Assembly (NCBI GenBank): GCA_030527015.1
Contig: JAUNBR010000046.1
Location: forward strand, 1-34,900
DNA: 34,900 nucleotides
From: Planctomycetia bacterium
Lineage (GTDB): Bacteria > Planctomycetota > Planctomycetia > Pirellulales > Thermoguttaceae
Direction: 5' to 3'
Part shown: positions 23,124 to 32,219 of the stretch, in pieces
How the letters are laid out: each line of letters begins with the position of its first letter
How positions within the stretch are numbered: the first letter of the stretch is position 1
Position numbers and translations under genes: made by a program
Notes under the pieces: generated by a model
What the model was told of the DNA's origin: nothing
The model's database searches: none
The model's input: the letters and a program-made list of their open reading frames with translations, nothing else

Positions 23124-24425
23124 ATGGAGCAGAAACCATCATCTGCAAAGAAATATTATCATCTCATACTGGAATCTGTAATTCTCGTAGGGATTTTGGG
23201 AGGCCTGGGAGTAATTTTCTTGTACGGATTTCATGTTAGAGATGCACGTGCCGCAGATCGTTTTGGAATCGTGCTGCCGCCGGGGACGGTGTCTCACTGG
23301 GTGAAAACTGGCCAGACGTCTTTTGACAAAATTCTTTCTCCTCAAGAAATGTTTTCTGTAACACTTTCGGTTTCTGATGTATCGGCTTCTGATACATCAG
23401 AAAAAGAGTTTATATTTAAAGAAAATATGGTGGTGACAGATGAGAATAAACAGAGTACGAAAATTGTAAAAAATGCAGGGAAGGAAAGTAAATCGGAGGA
23501 CACGTGGAGAGGGAGGGTTTCCACACGAGTGGAGAATTCAGAAACAGAAGGAGTGGAAAATATAAAAGATGGTGAACTTTTGATGCTTTCATCATCTGGA
23601 GGCAATTTATCTTCGTCGGAGAGTGGGCAAAAGAATGTGCCGCAGTGTGTCGGTGTACAAAATATAACGGAGGAACCAGAGCATGCTCCGGAAGATGCGT
23701 TTCTTTCTTTGGTTCCTGGACGGAATTATTCATCTCTGGATATGCTGTTAAAATGGTTAAAGTCTAAAGAAAAAGAGTGCCGGGAAAATCTTTCTGATTA
23801 TACATGTATGATGACGAAGCGAGAGCGGATTCAGGGAAAACTTCGTCAGGAGGAGGCAGCGTATGTGAAAATACGGCATGATCCATTTAGTGTTTATTTA
23901 CGTTTTGTTAAGCCTCAAAATATGGAGGGTCGGGAGGCTATTTACGTGGAAGGCGAAAATGGTGGGAATCTGATCGCGCATGGCGCAGGCTGGGAGCGTG
24001 TTTTCGGTAACTTTTCGCTGAAACCGGACAGCTCTCAGGCCATGGACGGGAGCCTGAGACCCATTACGGAAATTGGGGTGCTGGATATTTTTCGGCAGAT
24101 TCTGGAAATTTGCGAATTTTTGGAAGGAAGTACTGTTCAGTTGACACTTTCCGACTGTCTGGTAAATCAGCGTGCCTGTCTGAGAGTGGAGATTCTGAAT
24201 CCCACGGCCATGCCGGTAAAATCTAGAGATAAAAAATCACCGGCGTATACATATTATCGGAAAATGCATTTTTATTTTGATCGGGTATATGGATTTCCGA
24301 TCCGTTATTCGTACTGGAATACGGATGGAGAATTATTAGAGGAGCGGACATATCTGGAGATTAGAAATAATCCAGGGTTAAAAGAAATCGACTTTAGTAC
24401 AAAAAATAAAGAGTATCAGTTTTAA
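23124..24425 (+). CDS. DUF1571 domain protein, membrane-anchored
   Basis: This is a 433-aa protein. Residues 1-11 are basic and cytoplasmic, and one hydrophobic helix (about 13-34, VILVGILGGLGVIFLYGF) anchors or exports it. Residues 50-190 are a low-complexity Ser/Glu-rich linker. A DUF1571 domain spans about 205-430: LSDYTCMMTKRERIQGKLR, FSVYLRFVKPQNMEGREAIY, then ITEIGVLDIFRQILE and a final YLEIRNNPGL segment. DUF1571 is common in Planctomycetes and of unknown function, with a LolA/LolB-like pattern of strands that could suggest lipid or lipoprotein handling. No strong Shine-Dalgarno is present, and AGGA lies about 13 bases upstream of the ATG. It is monocistronic. Confidence 0.85.
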   Translation: MEQKPSSAKKYYHLILESVILVGILGGLGVIFLYGFHVRDARAADRFGIVLPPGTVSHWVKTGQTSFDKILSPQEMFSVTLSVSDVSASDTSEKEFIFKENMVVTDENKQSTKIVKNAGKESKSEDTWRGRVSTRVENSETEGVENIKDGELLMLSSSGGNLSSSESGQKNVPQCVGVQNITEEPEHAPEDAFLSLVPGRNYSSLDMLLKWLKSKEKECRENLSDYTCMMTKRERIQGKLRQEEAAYVKIRHDPFSVYLRFVKPQNMEGREAIYVEGENGGNLIAHGAGWERVFGNFSLKPDSSQAMDGSLRPITEIGVLDIFRQILEICEFLEGSTVQLTLSDCLVNQRACLRVEILNPTAMPVKSRDKKSPAYTYYRKMHFYFDRVYGFPIRYSYWNTDGELLEERTYLEIRNNPGLKEIDFSTKNKEYQF

Positions 24426-24474
24426 TTTTTTAAGTGTGATGTGATTTTTCTTTTTGAAGGCATTTCTGAAGATA

Positions 24475-24591
24475 TATACGGGTTCCATTTTAAATTTTCG
24501 TGTTATGTGGCTCTGAAAATGGGCATTTTCAGTGAAGCAAAAAAGCCGGGGAAGCGGAATTTTGCGGAATTTTATAGTGTGTCGTGTATAA
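24475..24591 (-). repeat. Dispersed palindromic element, copy 14
   Basis: It starts TATACGGGTTCCATTTTAAA and ends TTTTATAGTGTGTCGTGTAT, with a small internal duplication of GCGGAATTTT. It lies downstream of the DUF1571 gene. Confidence 0.75.
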
Positions 24592-24823
24592 GAAATGTCG
24601 TTTTTTATGACTCAGTAAAACTAAAATTATAGGTGGGATCTGAAATTTTGATTCCACGAAACATGAATTTATATCTTACGTGCAGTAAATTCTTTTTTTC
24701 TATTTTTGTATCTAAGAATAACACTTCTGTGGCTGCAAAAATTTATATAGAATAATTCTAAAAAGTATCTGAAAAAACGGGAATGATTAGCGTGCGCCCA
24801 GGGTGTCTGAAAATTTGTATTTT

Positions 24824-24928
24824 TGTACTGATTCTTCTTTAAATTTCAGTTTTGTGTGGCTCTGAAGCAGGTATTTTCAGCGAAGAAAAATGCCGGTGAG
24901 GCGAAAATTTATAGTGCATCAAGTATAA
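24824..24928 (-). repeat. Dispersed palindromic element, copy 15
   Basis: It starts GTACTGATTCTTCTTTAAAT. The core is TATTTTCAGCGAAGAAAAATG, and it ends ATAGTGCATCAAGTATAAAA. Confidence 0.75.
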
Positions 24929-25255
24929 AATGATTTTGTTTTGATTATATGTGGGTAAATTTAAATTTTTAGAGTAAAAATTTTATGTTCCTTGGAAAAT
25001 TCGTGTTGTGCAAAACAGGAAATTCTTATATATTATCATTAAGGTGATATACGGGGTATTATATGCTGATATATTCATGATTTTCACTTCTCTGAATTTT
25101 TACCATACGTGTGGGGTACTGGGTTTTGTGACTGTAAAAACTGAAATTTAAAACAGAATCATGTGGTAAATAATTTTCTGAGTGGTTTTAAATAGGCTGA
25201 AAAACCTGCGTACAGGGATGTGTGAACGGAAATCGAAAGTGAGTAATTTTGAGAG

Positions 25256-25385
25256 TTATACGGACTTTACTTTTAAGTCTGTTTTGTGCGGCTTTAAAAG
25301 CAGGTATGTTTTCAGTGAAACAAAAAAACATGCCTTTTTGTCGGCGGACAAAAGAAGCGAAAAATTATAGTGTATCGGATGTAAA
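25256..25385 (-). repeat. Dispersed palindromic element, copy 16, with nested palindrome
   Basis: The arms are TTATACGGACTTTACTTTTA and AATTATAGTGTATCGGATGT. The extra inverted repeat CTTTTTGTCGGCGGACAAAA lies near 25335-25354. It ends about 65 bp before the chosen dnaG start. The rest of 24426-25451 shows no gene. Confidence 0.7.
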
Positions 25386-25451
25386 GCAAAAAATGTATCG
25401 GCATAAAAATCTTTTTTGAAAAATATATTTAATGTGACGGGGGAATTTCTG

Positions 25452-27710
25452 GTGTCATTTGGGTATTCGCTGGAACTGAAAGAGCAGATACGTCAGGCGA
25501 CAGATATTGTGCAGCTGGTGGGTGAGTATGTCCGTTTAATGCCGAAGGGACGGATATTTGTGGGTCTGTGCCCCTGGCATGACGATTCTTCTCCGAGTCT
25601 TCAGGTAAATCCTGAACGCCAGGTGTATCGGTGCTGGGTGTGTAATGTCGGAGGTGATGTTTTTTCATTTATTATGAAAATGCAGAATCTGACTTTTCCG
25701 GAAGCGCTGGAATTTCTTGCGGAACGGGCAGGAATTCCTCTGCCAGAGAAAAAAAAGTTTCGTCCCTTTTCTTCTTATTCTTCTTCGGGGCATGCTTCGC
25801 GGGGAAATCTTCTCGGTGAGGAGAGAGGTTCTGATTTAGGGGGAGTGGAAGGGACGGAAGAGCCGGCGGAAATTACCAAGAAATCACTTTTTGCTGCGTC
25901 TGCCTGGGCGGAAGAGCAGTATCATCAGTGTTTGTTGGCGTCTGAAGATGCACAGGTCGCACGTGAGTATTTTTCACAAAGAAAAATTACAGAGGAAAGT
26001 ATTCGGAAGTTTTCGCTGGGTTTTGCGCCACCGGAATGGGGCTGGCTGCAGAAACGATTAAAAGGTAAAAGTATCTCACGGCTTTCTGTTTTGGAAGCGG
26101 CTGGAGTTTTAGGGCATTCGGAGCGCGGAGGATATTATGATCGGTTCCGGGGGAGGGTGATTTTCCCGATTCATGATGTGATGAAACGCTCTGTCGGAAT
26201 GGGGGGGCGTACGATTCCTGGGGTGCAGACACAAAATGAATCGGCGAAATATGTAAATACACCAGAGACGCTGCTTTTTAAGAAGCGTAAAATGCTTTAT
26301 GCTCTGGATCTGGCACTGGAGACGATTCGTAAAACACGCCGAGTTTTGGTGACGGAAGGGTATATGGATACGATCGTCGCGCATCAGTATGGGTTTACAG
26401 ATACGGTCGCGGTTTTAGGGACGGCAGTCGGAATGGATCATATTCAGGTGCTGAAACGGCATGCGGATACGATTTTTCTGGTTCTTGACGGAGATGCCGC
26501 GGGGCAGAGGCGTACGCTGGAAGTACTGAGCCTTTTTGTGGCGAAAAGTGTGGACGTGCGGATTCTTACGCTGGCGGAAGGAATGGATCCTGCGGAGTTT
26601 TTGCTGGCTTACGGTGCGGCGGATTTTGAGAAGTTACTTCAGAGTAATGCGGTGGATGCCCTGCAGCACGCGTATGAGGTGTATACAAAAGATCTGGATA
26701 CGAATAATGTAAATGCCAGTGAACAGGCTCTGGAGAATATTCTGAAACTTATGGCAGAGGGAGTGCGTTATGCGCGGAAACCTGTGCTGGAGACTACTTT
26801 TCGAGAATTTAAATTACTTCAGAATTTATCTTTTTTGTTTCGTGTACCAGAAACGATTCTTCAGAGCCGATTAAATGAACTGCGTTCAGAGGTAAGGAGA
26901 GAGGGGTATGTGTCTCAGGAAATGAGGAGGGAAGAAGGTGGTTCTCAGGGTAAGTCGGGTTTTGTGAGTCCCGGAATATCAGCGGATTTAGGAGGAAATT
27001 TTCCTGAAAATGAGGATAAAGATTTACAGGAGAAAAAAAACTTTAGTAAATCTCAAAAAAATTTAGAAAATTTTTCTTTCCCCCCTTCCCATGAAGCGGA
27101 TGAAACGATAAAATTAAATTTAAGCATTAAGGAAGATGCGATTATCTCCAAAACAGAGCAGGATGCTCAGGATTTTTTTACCGCTTTCGAGGCAGTCGTA
27201 AATGACCAGCCTGATCTGCACAGCGGTGAATATTTTTTGCAAAATGCGGATACTGTGGACTGGGCGATTTATGGGAAGATGGATGTTTACCAGCAAGAAT
27301 TACTGGAACTTCTGATTTATCGTCCTTCGTTTCTTTCTTTAGTGCGCCACAAATTTCCAGTGGATCAATTTTCATATGTGCCTGCCAGGGAACTGGTGAT
27401 TCGTATGTGTGAAATGGAAGATGATGGGGTGGTGCCCACGCTGGAGCGGCTTTTATTAATTTTTGAGTCGGAAGCGATTCACAGCTGGCTGGTTTCTCTG
27501 GAAGAGAAGTCTGCGTTAAAACTAAATCGAAAAACGGATGAAGAACTTATGGCGGTACTAGAAGAACTTCTGAGCAGTTATGAGCGTTTTCAGCTCCAGA
27601 GCCAGAAGCTGGTGCACACCAGTGTATTTCGTTCTCAGGATTTAGATGAAGAGCAGAAAGCATCCATGCTGGAAGAGTTAATTCAGGAAGCCAGGAAAAA
27701 ATTATACTGA
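25452..27710 (+). CDS. dnaG: DNA primase
   Basis: The protein synthesises RNA primers at the replication fork. It starts at GTG 25452, where GGGGGA lies seven bases upstream and the product begins directly at the usual DnaG N-terminus (QIRQATDIVQLVGEYVRL). An in-frame TTG at 25416 is possible but has no Shine-Dalgarno. The CHC2-type zinc ribbon has LCPWHDD with YRCWVCNVGG. The TOPRIM domain has VTEGYMD and VLDGDAAG. The 100-residue stretch around 27000-27170 is low-complexity and AT-rich, an insert between the RNA polymerase domain and the C-terminal helicase-binding domain. The stop codon TGA lies inside a dispersed palindromic element. The gene precedes the primary sigma factor gene, as in the classical macromolecular-synthesis arrangement. 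Confidence 0.97.
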   Translation: MSFGYSLELKEQIRQATDIVQLVGEYVRLMPKGRIFVGLCPWHDDSSPSLQVNPERQVYRCWVCNVGGDVFSFIMKMQNLTFPEALEFLAERAGIPLPEKKKFRPFSSYSSSGHASRGNLLGEERGSDLGGVEGTEEPAEITKKSLFAASAWAEEQYHQCLLASEDAQVAREYFSQRKITEESIRKFSLGFAPPEWGWLQKRLKGKSISRLSVLEAAGVLGHSERGGYYDRFRGRVIFPIHDVMKRSVGMGGRTIPGVQTQNESAKYVNTPETLLFKKRKMLYALDLALETIRKTRRVLVTEGYMDTIVAHQYGFTDTVAVLGTAVGMDHIQVLKRHADTIFLVLDGDAAGQRRTLEVLSLFVAKSVDVRILTLAEGMDPAEFLLAYGAADFEKLLQSNAVDALQHAYEVYTKDLDTNNVNASEQALENILKLMAEGVRYARKPVLETTFREFKLLQNLSFLFRVPETILQSRLNELRSEVRREGYVSQEMRREEGGSQGKSGFVSPGISADLGGNFPENEDKDLQEKKNFSKSQKNLENFSFPPSHEADETIKLNLSIKEDAIISKTEQDAQDFFTAFEAVVNDQPDLHSGEYFLQNADTVDWAIYGKMDVYQQELLELLIYRPSFLSLVRHKFPVDQFSYVPARELVIRMCEMEDDGVVPTLERLLLIFESEAIHSWLVSLEEKSALKLNRKTDEELMAVLEELLSSYERFQLQSQKLVHTSVFRSQDLDEEQKASMLEELIQEARKKLY

Positions 27711-27809
27711 TTTCACTTTAATTTCCGTTTTGTGTGACTCTTAAAGCAGGCATTTTCAGTGAAGTAAAATGCCGGAGAATCGGAAATTTATAGTGTATCG
27801 GATATGAAA
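27703..27809 (-). repeat. Dispersed palindromic element, copy 17, overlapping the dnaG stop
   Basis: It starts TTATACTGATTTCACTTTAA, so that TAC TGA, the last Tyr codon and stop of dnaG, lies within its terminal repeat. It ends AAATTTATAGTGTATCGGAT. Confidence 0.85.
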
Positions 27810-27965
27810 AATATTTAATATAAATTTAAAACGAAGAAAAGACTGGAGCGTAAAAGGAGGCCGGTGGCAAATTAAATTTTTGACTGGATGTGATGGATCT
27901 TTTTATGAGAGTAAAGCGTCTGGAAAGAATAAATTTAGTGTGTCTGGTAAATCTTTTTATTATTC

Positions 27966-28067
27966 TGTGTCTACTTAAATTTCAGTTTTTTGCTGCTATA
28001 AAAGCAGGCATTTTATAAATCGTGAAATGTCGGAAAATCGGAAATTTATAGTGTGTCGAGTATAGAA
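27966..28067 (-). repeat. Dispersed palindromic element, copy 18
   Basis: It starts TGTGTCTACTTAAATTTCAG and ends AATTTATAGTGTGTCGAGTA. It lies between dnaG and rpoD. Confidence 0.75.
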
Positions 28068-28109
28068 GTCTTGAATTCGGATTAAATAAGCGTAGCCTGT
28101 TTTCATAAT

Positions 28110-28135
28110 GTTCTGTCCGGCAGAGCCGCCAGAAC
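28110..28135 (+). other. Hairpin in the leader of rpoD
   Basis: GTTCTGTCCGGC-AGA-GCCGCCAGAAC forms a strong stem with a small bulge about 150 bp before rpoD. No T-run follows, so it is not a classical terminator. It could be an mRNA leader structure. Confidence 0.45.
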
Positions 28136-28286
28136 ATATACGTCAAAAAGATGTATCGATTCCCGCTGTATGAGGGCAGGTTTTTTCCGTGGTTTTTGTT
28201 TTAGGGATTTCCAGAGGTGAAACTCGGAGGAATTCCTAAAAAGGAAAGTCACATTTAGTATCATGGAAGATGCGAAGGAGGAAAAA

Positions 28287-30017
28287 GTGGATTTATTTGA
28301 CAAAGAATTGCGGTTACTTGTTGCGAAAGGTAAAAAAAGAGGATATTTAACTTTTGCGGACGTGTCTAAACATTTTTCTGTGGAGACCAGTCAGGAAAAC
28401 CTTCAAGAACTGATCGCGAGTCTTGAAAAGAATGGTGTGGATCTTCTGGAAAAATCTCCAGAAAGTAATACTTTTGAGTCGGCGATCGACGTTTTACATG
28501 AAGATGATTTTGGTGAGGAGTTTCGGCTTCCACATGCTTCCCATGATCATGGAGAGGTTTCTCAGGATGAGGAAATATTAATAGAAGATTTTGCGTCGAG
28601 CTCTGTTTTATCTTTACCTGAATATACAGAGCCTTCTTCACGTGAAGGCGCGGATCCTGTAAGGATGTATCTTTCTCAGATGTCTGGTATTCAGCTTCTT
28701 TCGCGGGAAGAGGAAACTGTTTTGGCGAAAAATATAGAAAAATTTCGGAGTGGTTTTCGTCATACGATTCTGAACTGTTATGCCGTGATGCGAAACACGG
28801 TAAATACTCTGAAAAAAGTTCATCAGGGCGTTTTGCCTTTTGACCGGACAATTAAAGTGTCTCTTACTGAACAGCTTACGAAAGACCAGATTTCTGCGCG
28901 TATGCCTGAAAATTTGGCGACTCTGGACGCATTATTAGATCGAAATCGTGAAAATTTTCGCATTATGATTAGTTGTAAAGCCACGAATGAGCAGAAAAAA
29001 GCTGCCAGGACGCGTTTTTTAAGGAATCGGGCGAAGATGTTTGTTTTGGTGGAGGAATTAAGTCTTCGCACGCGCCGTGTTCGTGCCATGATCGCGCAGG
29101 TGGAAAATCTTGCGAAACGCATGATGGAAATTCGTCAGCTGCTGCGTATGGAACGCGAAAAACTTACTCAGCAAAAAGTAAAGCAGCTGCGCCGAGAATT
29201 ATATGACTTAATGATGATCACGCATGATAGTCCGGAAGGAATTACGCGGCGAGTGAAGGTGATGCATGAATATTATCGTCAGTATGAGGAAACGAAACGT
29301 AAGCTGTCTTGCGGAAATCTTCGACTGGTGGTATCTGTCGCGAAAAAATATCGAAACAGAGGAATGGGTTTTCTGGATCTTATTCAGGAAGGTAATATGG
29401 GACTGATGCGCGCGGTGGATAAATATGAATATCGCCGAGGATTTAAATTTTCGACATACGCCACGTGGTGGATCCGTCAGGCGATTACACGAGCGATCGC
29501 TGAACAGGCACGAACGATCAGGATTCCGGTACATATGATTGACCTCATGGCGAAGATGCGGCATTCTAATAATCGTTTACAGCAGGAACTTGGCCGAGAG
29601 CCTTCTCCGGAGGAAGCCGCGGCGGGTGCGAATGTTTCTCAAGAAGAGTATTCGAAAGTGATGCGAATCGCCAAAACACCCATGAGTCTGGACTGTCCCA
29701 TGGGCGAAAATGAAGATAATTATTTTAGGGAATTCGTGGAAGACACGGTGATCGATCAGCCAGAACGGTACGCGGTGAATGAAATGCTTCGTGGAAGACT
29801 GGAAAAGATCCTCCAGACGCTTACTCCGCGGGAACGAGATATAATTCGTTTACGTTATGGACTGCAAAATGGTTATTCTTACACACTGGAAGAAGTCGGA
29901 CGTATTTTTCGTGTAACTCGGGAGCGTGTACGGCAGATAGAGGCGAAAGCGATAAAAAAACTTCAGCATCCCACACGGGCAGGACTGCTGGAAGGGTTTC
30001 TTGAAAAAGTCAGTTAA
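28287..30017 (+). CDS. rpoD: Primary RNA polymerase sigma factor (sigma-70, RpoD/SigA type)
   Basis: It starts at GTG 28287, where a near-perfect AAGGAGG (28275-28281) lies five bases upstream. An ATG eight codons earlier is in frame but poorly placed. The 576-aa product has region 1.1 (about 1-70, [20 protein letters not shown]), region 1.2 ([20 protein letters not shown]), a non-conserved insert of about 190 residues, and region 2 with [20 protein letters not shown] and [20 protein letters not shown], the -10 recognition and melting part. Region 3 and region 4 follow, the latter with [12 protein letters not shown] and the [23 protein letters not shown]. All regions of a group 1 sigma factor are present. 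It is probably transcribed separately from, or after, dnaG. Confidence 0.97.
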   Translation: MDLFDKELRLLVAKGKKRGYLTFADVSKHFSVETSQENLQELIASLEKNGVDLLEKSPESNTFESAIDVLHEDDFGEEFRLPHASHDHGEVSQDEEILIEDFASSSVLSLPEYTEPSSREGADPVRMYLSQMSGIQLLSREEETVLAKNIEKFRSGFRHTILNCYAVMRNTVNTLKKVHQGVLPFDRTIKVSLTEQLTKDQISARMPENLATLDALLDRNRENFRIMISCKATNEQKKAARTRFLRNRAKMFVLVEELSLRTRRVRAMIAQVENLAKRMMEIRQLLRMEREKLTQQKVKQLRRELYDLMMITHDSPEGITRRVKVMHEYYRQYEETKRKLSCGNLRLVVSVAKKYRNRGMGFLDLIQEGNMGLMRAVDKYEYRRGFKFSTYATWWIRQAITRAIAEQARTIRIPVHMIDLMAKMRHSNNRLQQELGREPSPEEAAAGANVSQEEYSKVMRIAKTPMSLDCPMGENEDNYFREFVEDTVIDQPERYAVNEMLRGRLEKILQTLTPRERDIIRLRYGLQNGYSYTLEEVGRIFRVTRERVRQIEAKAIKKLQHPTRAGLLEGFLEKVS

Positions 30018-30025
30018 AAACGTTT

Positions 30026-30134
30026 TTATACCCGATGCACGATAAAATTCCGAGTCACCGGCATTTTTACTTCGCTGAAAATGCCGGGTTTTTAGAGTCG
30101 CAGAAAACGGAAACTTAAACGAGAATTGATGTAT
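30026..30134 (+). repeat. Dispersed palindromic element, copy 19
   Basis: TATACCCGATGCACGATAAA, then CCGGCATTTT-TACTTCGCTG-AAAATGCCGG, a perfect 10-bp stem. The right arm is GGAAACTTAAACGAGAATT. It begins 9 bases after the rpoD stop codon. Confidence 0.9.
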
Positions 30135-30247
30135 ACCGGTACTATAATTTTAGCTTTTCCTTTCCGCTGGCCGAGGCATTTTTGCTTTCCTGCCGGCAGC
30201 AGGCGGGGCTAAAAATGTCTCTGTTTCAGAGCCGCACGAAACGGAAA
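30135..30247. repeat. Dispersed palindromic element, copy 20, rearranged
   Basis: It has a TACTATAATTTTAGC left part, the nested palindrome CCTGCCGGCAGCAGG, and a regular right arm AGCCGCACGAAACGGAAATT. It is sandwiched between two near-identical copies. Confidence 0.65.
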
Positions 30248-30355
30248 TTTGTACCCGATGCACGATAAAATTCCGAGTCACCGGCATTTTTATTTCGCTG
30301 AAAATGCCGGGTTTTTAGGGCCGCAGAAAACGAAAACTTAAACGAGAACCAGATA
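30248..30355 (+). repeat. Dispersed palindromic element, copy 21
   Basis: It is almost identical to copy 19 over its whole length, with a few differences such as TATTTCGCTG for TACTTCGCTG, so it is a recent duplicate. It ends TTAAACGAGAACCAGATAA. Confidence 0.9.
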
Positions 30356-30490
30356 ATTTTGCAGTGAAAATCTGTTTTGTATGGCCACGGAACGGTATTT
30401 CTGCATAAAATTTATGAGCTGTCTTTCGGCGAACAGGGAGCGAAAATTTATATAATTCATGGAAAAATACATGAAGTTAAGTTTATTTTT

Positions 30491-30934
30491 TCAGAGATTT
30501 TTGAAAAAGACGTCCCACAGAGCGATAACCATTACACCCGCGGTTACCAGTCCTCCACCGATAAGAGTTTTTGCGTCGGGAGATTCTCCGAGGATAATGA
30601 ATGCCAGGATGATTGTCAGCGCGATACTTAATTTATCGATCGGTGCCACCTGTGAAACATTTCCCATCTGAATGGCTTTAAAGTAAAAGAGCCAGGATGC
30701 GCCCGTGGCCAGGCCGGAGAGGATAAGGAAGAGAATCGTTTTTGTGGATAAGGAAGGGATGTGATGCCAGACACCACGAAAGGCGACGATTCCCCATGCA
30801 AAAATGACCACGACCAGCGTGCGGATGGCCACGGCCAGATCTGAATCCACACCGGTAATGCCGATTTTTGCCAAAATCGCGGTTAAAGCTGCAAAAAGTG
30901 CGGCAAGAATTGCGTAAAAAATGGCAGGTTCCAT
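30491..30934 (-). CDS. EamA-family small membrane transporter (half-size)
   Basis: This is a 147-aa integral membrane protein with five hydrophobic segments (about 4-24, 34-53, 66-86, 92-112 and 120-142). That is one EamA/DMT unit instead of the usual two. The pattern (Glu2, LAALFAALTAILAKIG near the start and IALTIILAFIILGESPDAKT near the end) matches short DMT superfamily proteins annotated as EamA transporters, which act as dimers. The substrate is unknown. AAAGGAG lies six bases before the ATG. It is monocistronic, flanked by repeats on both sides. Confidence 0.9.
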   Translation of the reverse strand: MEPAIFYAILAALFAALTAILAKIGITGVDSDLAVAIRTLVVVIFAWGIVAFRGVWHHIPSLSTKTILFLILSGLATGASWLFYFKAIQMGNVSQVAPIDKLSIALTIILAFIILGESPDAKTLIGGGLVTAGVMVIALWDVFFKNL

Positions 30935-30975
30935 AAAAACTCCTTTCGTCTATCATTCAGATTACTTATTCTGGC

Positions 30976-31091
30976 TTTCCTTTAAATTTCCGTTTTATGT
31001 GGCTCTGAAGCAGGCATTTTCATCCCAGCCGGCGCCGGCTGGAAAGCAAAAATGCACAGGGGAAAACGAAAAATTAAAGTGGAACCAGTAT
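30976..31091. repeat. Dispersed palindromic element, copy 22, with two right-type arms
   Basis: It begins with CTTTAAATTTCCGTTTTATG and ends with ATTAAAGTGGAACCAGTAT, so both ends are right-type arms. The core holds the perfect palindrome CAGCCGGCGCCGGCTG. It lies upstream of the EamA gene. Confidence 0.7.
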
Positions 31092-31308
31092 CCTCGGCAT
31101 GAAAATCTATTTTTGTAGTCACATAACATGAAAATGGAATGTGAATTCCGATATATTCGGGGAACAAATTTTTTTGCTTTCACAAAAATTCGGATTTCAT
31201 AACGGAAAGATAATGTCTGCAGTTATGATTATGTGGATGCTACTAAAATTTAAAAAATATATATTTGTATAATATACCAGAAAAAGAAAAAAAGTGAAGG
31301 ATATACCT
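31092..31308. promoter_or_regulatory. Leader of queC with a candidate -10 box
   Basis: TATAAT at 31268-31273 is a perfect -10 sequence about 35 bases before the ATG, but no good -35 box is found 17 bases upstream. I looked for a preQ1 riboswitch and could not support one. Confidence 0.35.
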
Positions 31309-32019
31309 ATGAAAAATGCTGTCGTTTTGCTTTCTGGCGGTCTGGATTCCAGTACCACGGCGGCGATCGCCCGGTCTGAGGGATTTCGTCTTTATGCTCT
31401 GACGGTGGATTATGGCCAGCGCCATGTTTTTGAATTGGAGGCAGCTAAAAAAATAGCGGTGAAAATGGATGTCGTCCGACATGAAATTTTCTGTGTACCT
31501 CTTTCGCAGTTTGGGGGCAGCGCACTTACGTCTGCGGAAATGGAAGTGCCGGAGTATGAGAAAGATTTTTTGCCAGGAAAATCGAAAATACCGGTTACGT
31601 ATGTTCCAGCAAGAAATACGGTCATGCTTTCTCTGGCTCTGGCATTTTCGGAAACGGTGAACGCGGAGGATATTTTTATAGGCGTAAACGCAGTGGATTA
31701 TAGCGGGTATCCCGACTGTCGGCCGGAGTTTATCACGGCTTTCGAAACGCTGGCGAATCTGGCGACGAAATCTGGTGTGGAAGGTACTTCTCGTTTTCGG
31801 ATTCACACTCCGCTGATGCGAATGACGAAAAGTGAGATCATTCAAAAAGGGCTGTCCTTGGGTGTGGATTACTCCCTGACGCACACCTGTTATCGTCCAG
31901 CAGAAGACGGGAAAAGTTGTGGTGTGTGTGAGGCGTGTGTGCTCCGTTTACGTGGATTTCACGAAGCGGGGTGCACCGATCCGATTTCTTATTTCCTGGG
32001 GGGTGGAAATTTATCGTAA
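31309..32019 (+). CDS. queC: 7-cyano-7-deazaguanine (preQ0) synthase
   Basis: QueC converts 7-carboxy-7-deazaguanine to preQ0 with ATP and ammonia, in the pathway to queuosine and 7-deazaguanine-modified nucleic acids. I chose ATG 31309, which is preceded by GAAGGA; an in-frame GTG at 31294 overlaps that site. The 236-aa product shows the PP-loop SGGLDSS at residues 8-14, [32 protein letters not shown] and the C-terminal zinc-binding cluster [20 protein letters not shown]. All key residues are present. No queD, queE or queF is adjacent. The function is very likely ordinary tRNA modification, as no dpd genes are in view. Confidence 0.96.
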   Translation: MKNAVVLLSGGLDSSTTAAIARSEGFRLYALTVDYGQRHVFELEAAKKIAVKMDVVRHEIFCVPLSQFGGSALTSAEMEVPEYEKDFLPGKSKIPVTYVPARNTVMLSLALAFSETVNAEDIFIGVNAVDYSGYPDCRPEFITAFETLANLATKSGVEGTSRFRIHTPLMRMTKSEIIQKGLSLGVDYSLTHTCYRPAEDGKSCGVCEACVLRLRGFHEAGCTDPISYFLGGGNLS

Positions 32020-32037
32020 ATTGGATATAAAGTGTAA

Positions 32038-32200
32038 TATACTCGGTGTACTATAAAATCTGCTTCTCCGGCATTTTTATTCCGGTTTTCTGCTGGCAGG
32101 AAAGCAAAAATGCCTGGGATGTGGAATTTTATAGTGAATCGGGTATATAATGCCTGCGGACAGAACCGTGCAAAACTTAAATGTAAAGTGGATTCAGTAA
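32038..32200. repeat. Dispersed palindromic element, copy 23, composite
   Basis: From 32038 to about 32148 it has two left-type arms (CTCGGTGTACTATAAAATC and GGAATTTTATAGTGAATCGG) with core CATTTTTATTCCGG and GGAAAGCAAAAATGCC. A separate right half follows (CAGAACCGTGCAAAACTTAA to GTGGATTCAGTA). It fills the spacer between queC and dcd. Confidence 0.7.
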
Positions 32201-32219
32201 GAATAACAGGAAAAACAGA

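Noticed and set aside
30026..30134. Intrinsic terminator of rpoD
   Set aside because: The hairpin is strong, but no T-run follows the stem in the transcribed direction, so I record it as a repeat instead.
1..30355. CRISPR array
   Set aside because: The repeats are spaced irregularly, occur in both orientations, are about 105 bp long, and have no constant-length spacers or cas genes. The 86-bp array at the left edge has no spacers at all.
30735..30760. TGTGGATAA, a perfect DnaA box
   Set aside because: It is single and inside the EamA coding sequence, so chance is the better explanation. No other standard box cluster is visible.
31092..31308. preQ1 riboswitch upstream of queC
   Set aside because: I could not find the small hairpin plus A-rich tail arrangement, and the leader is only AT-rich.
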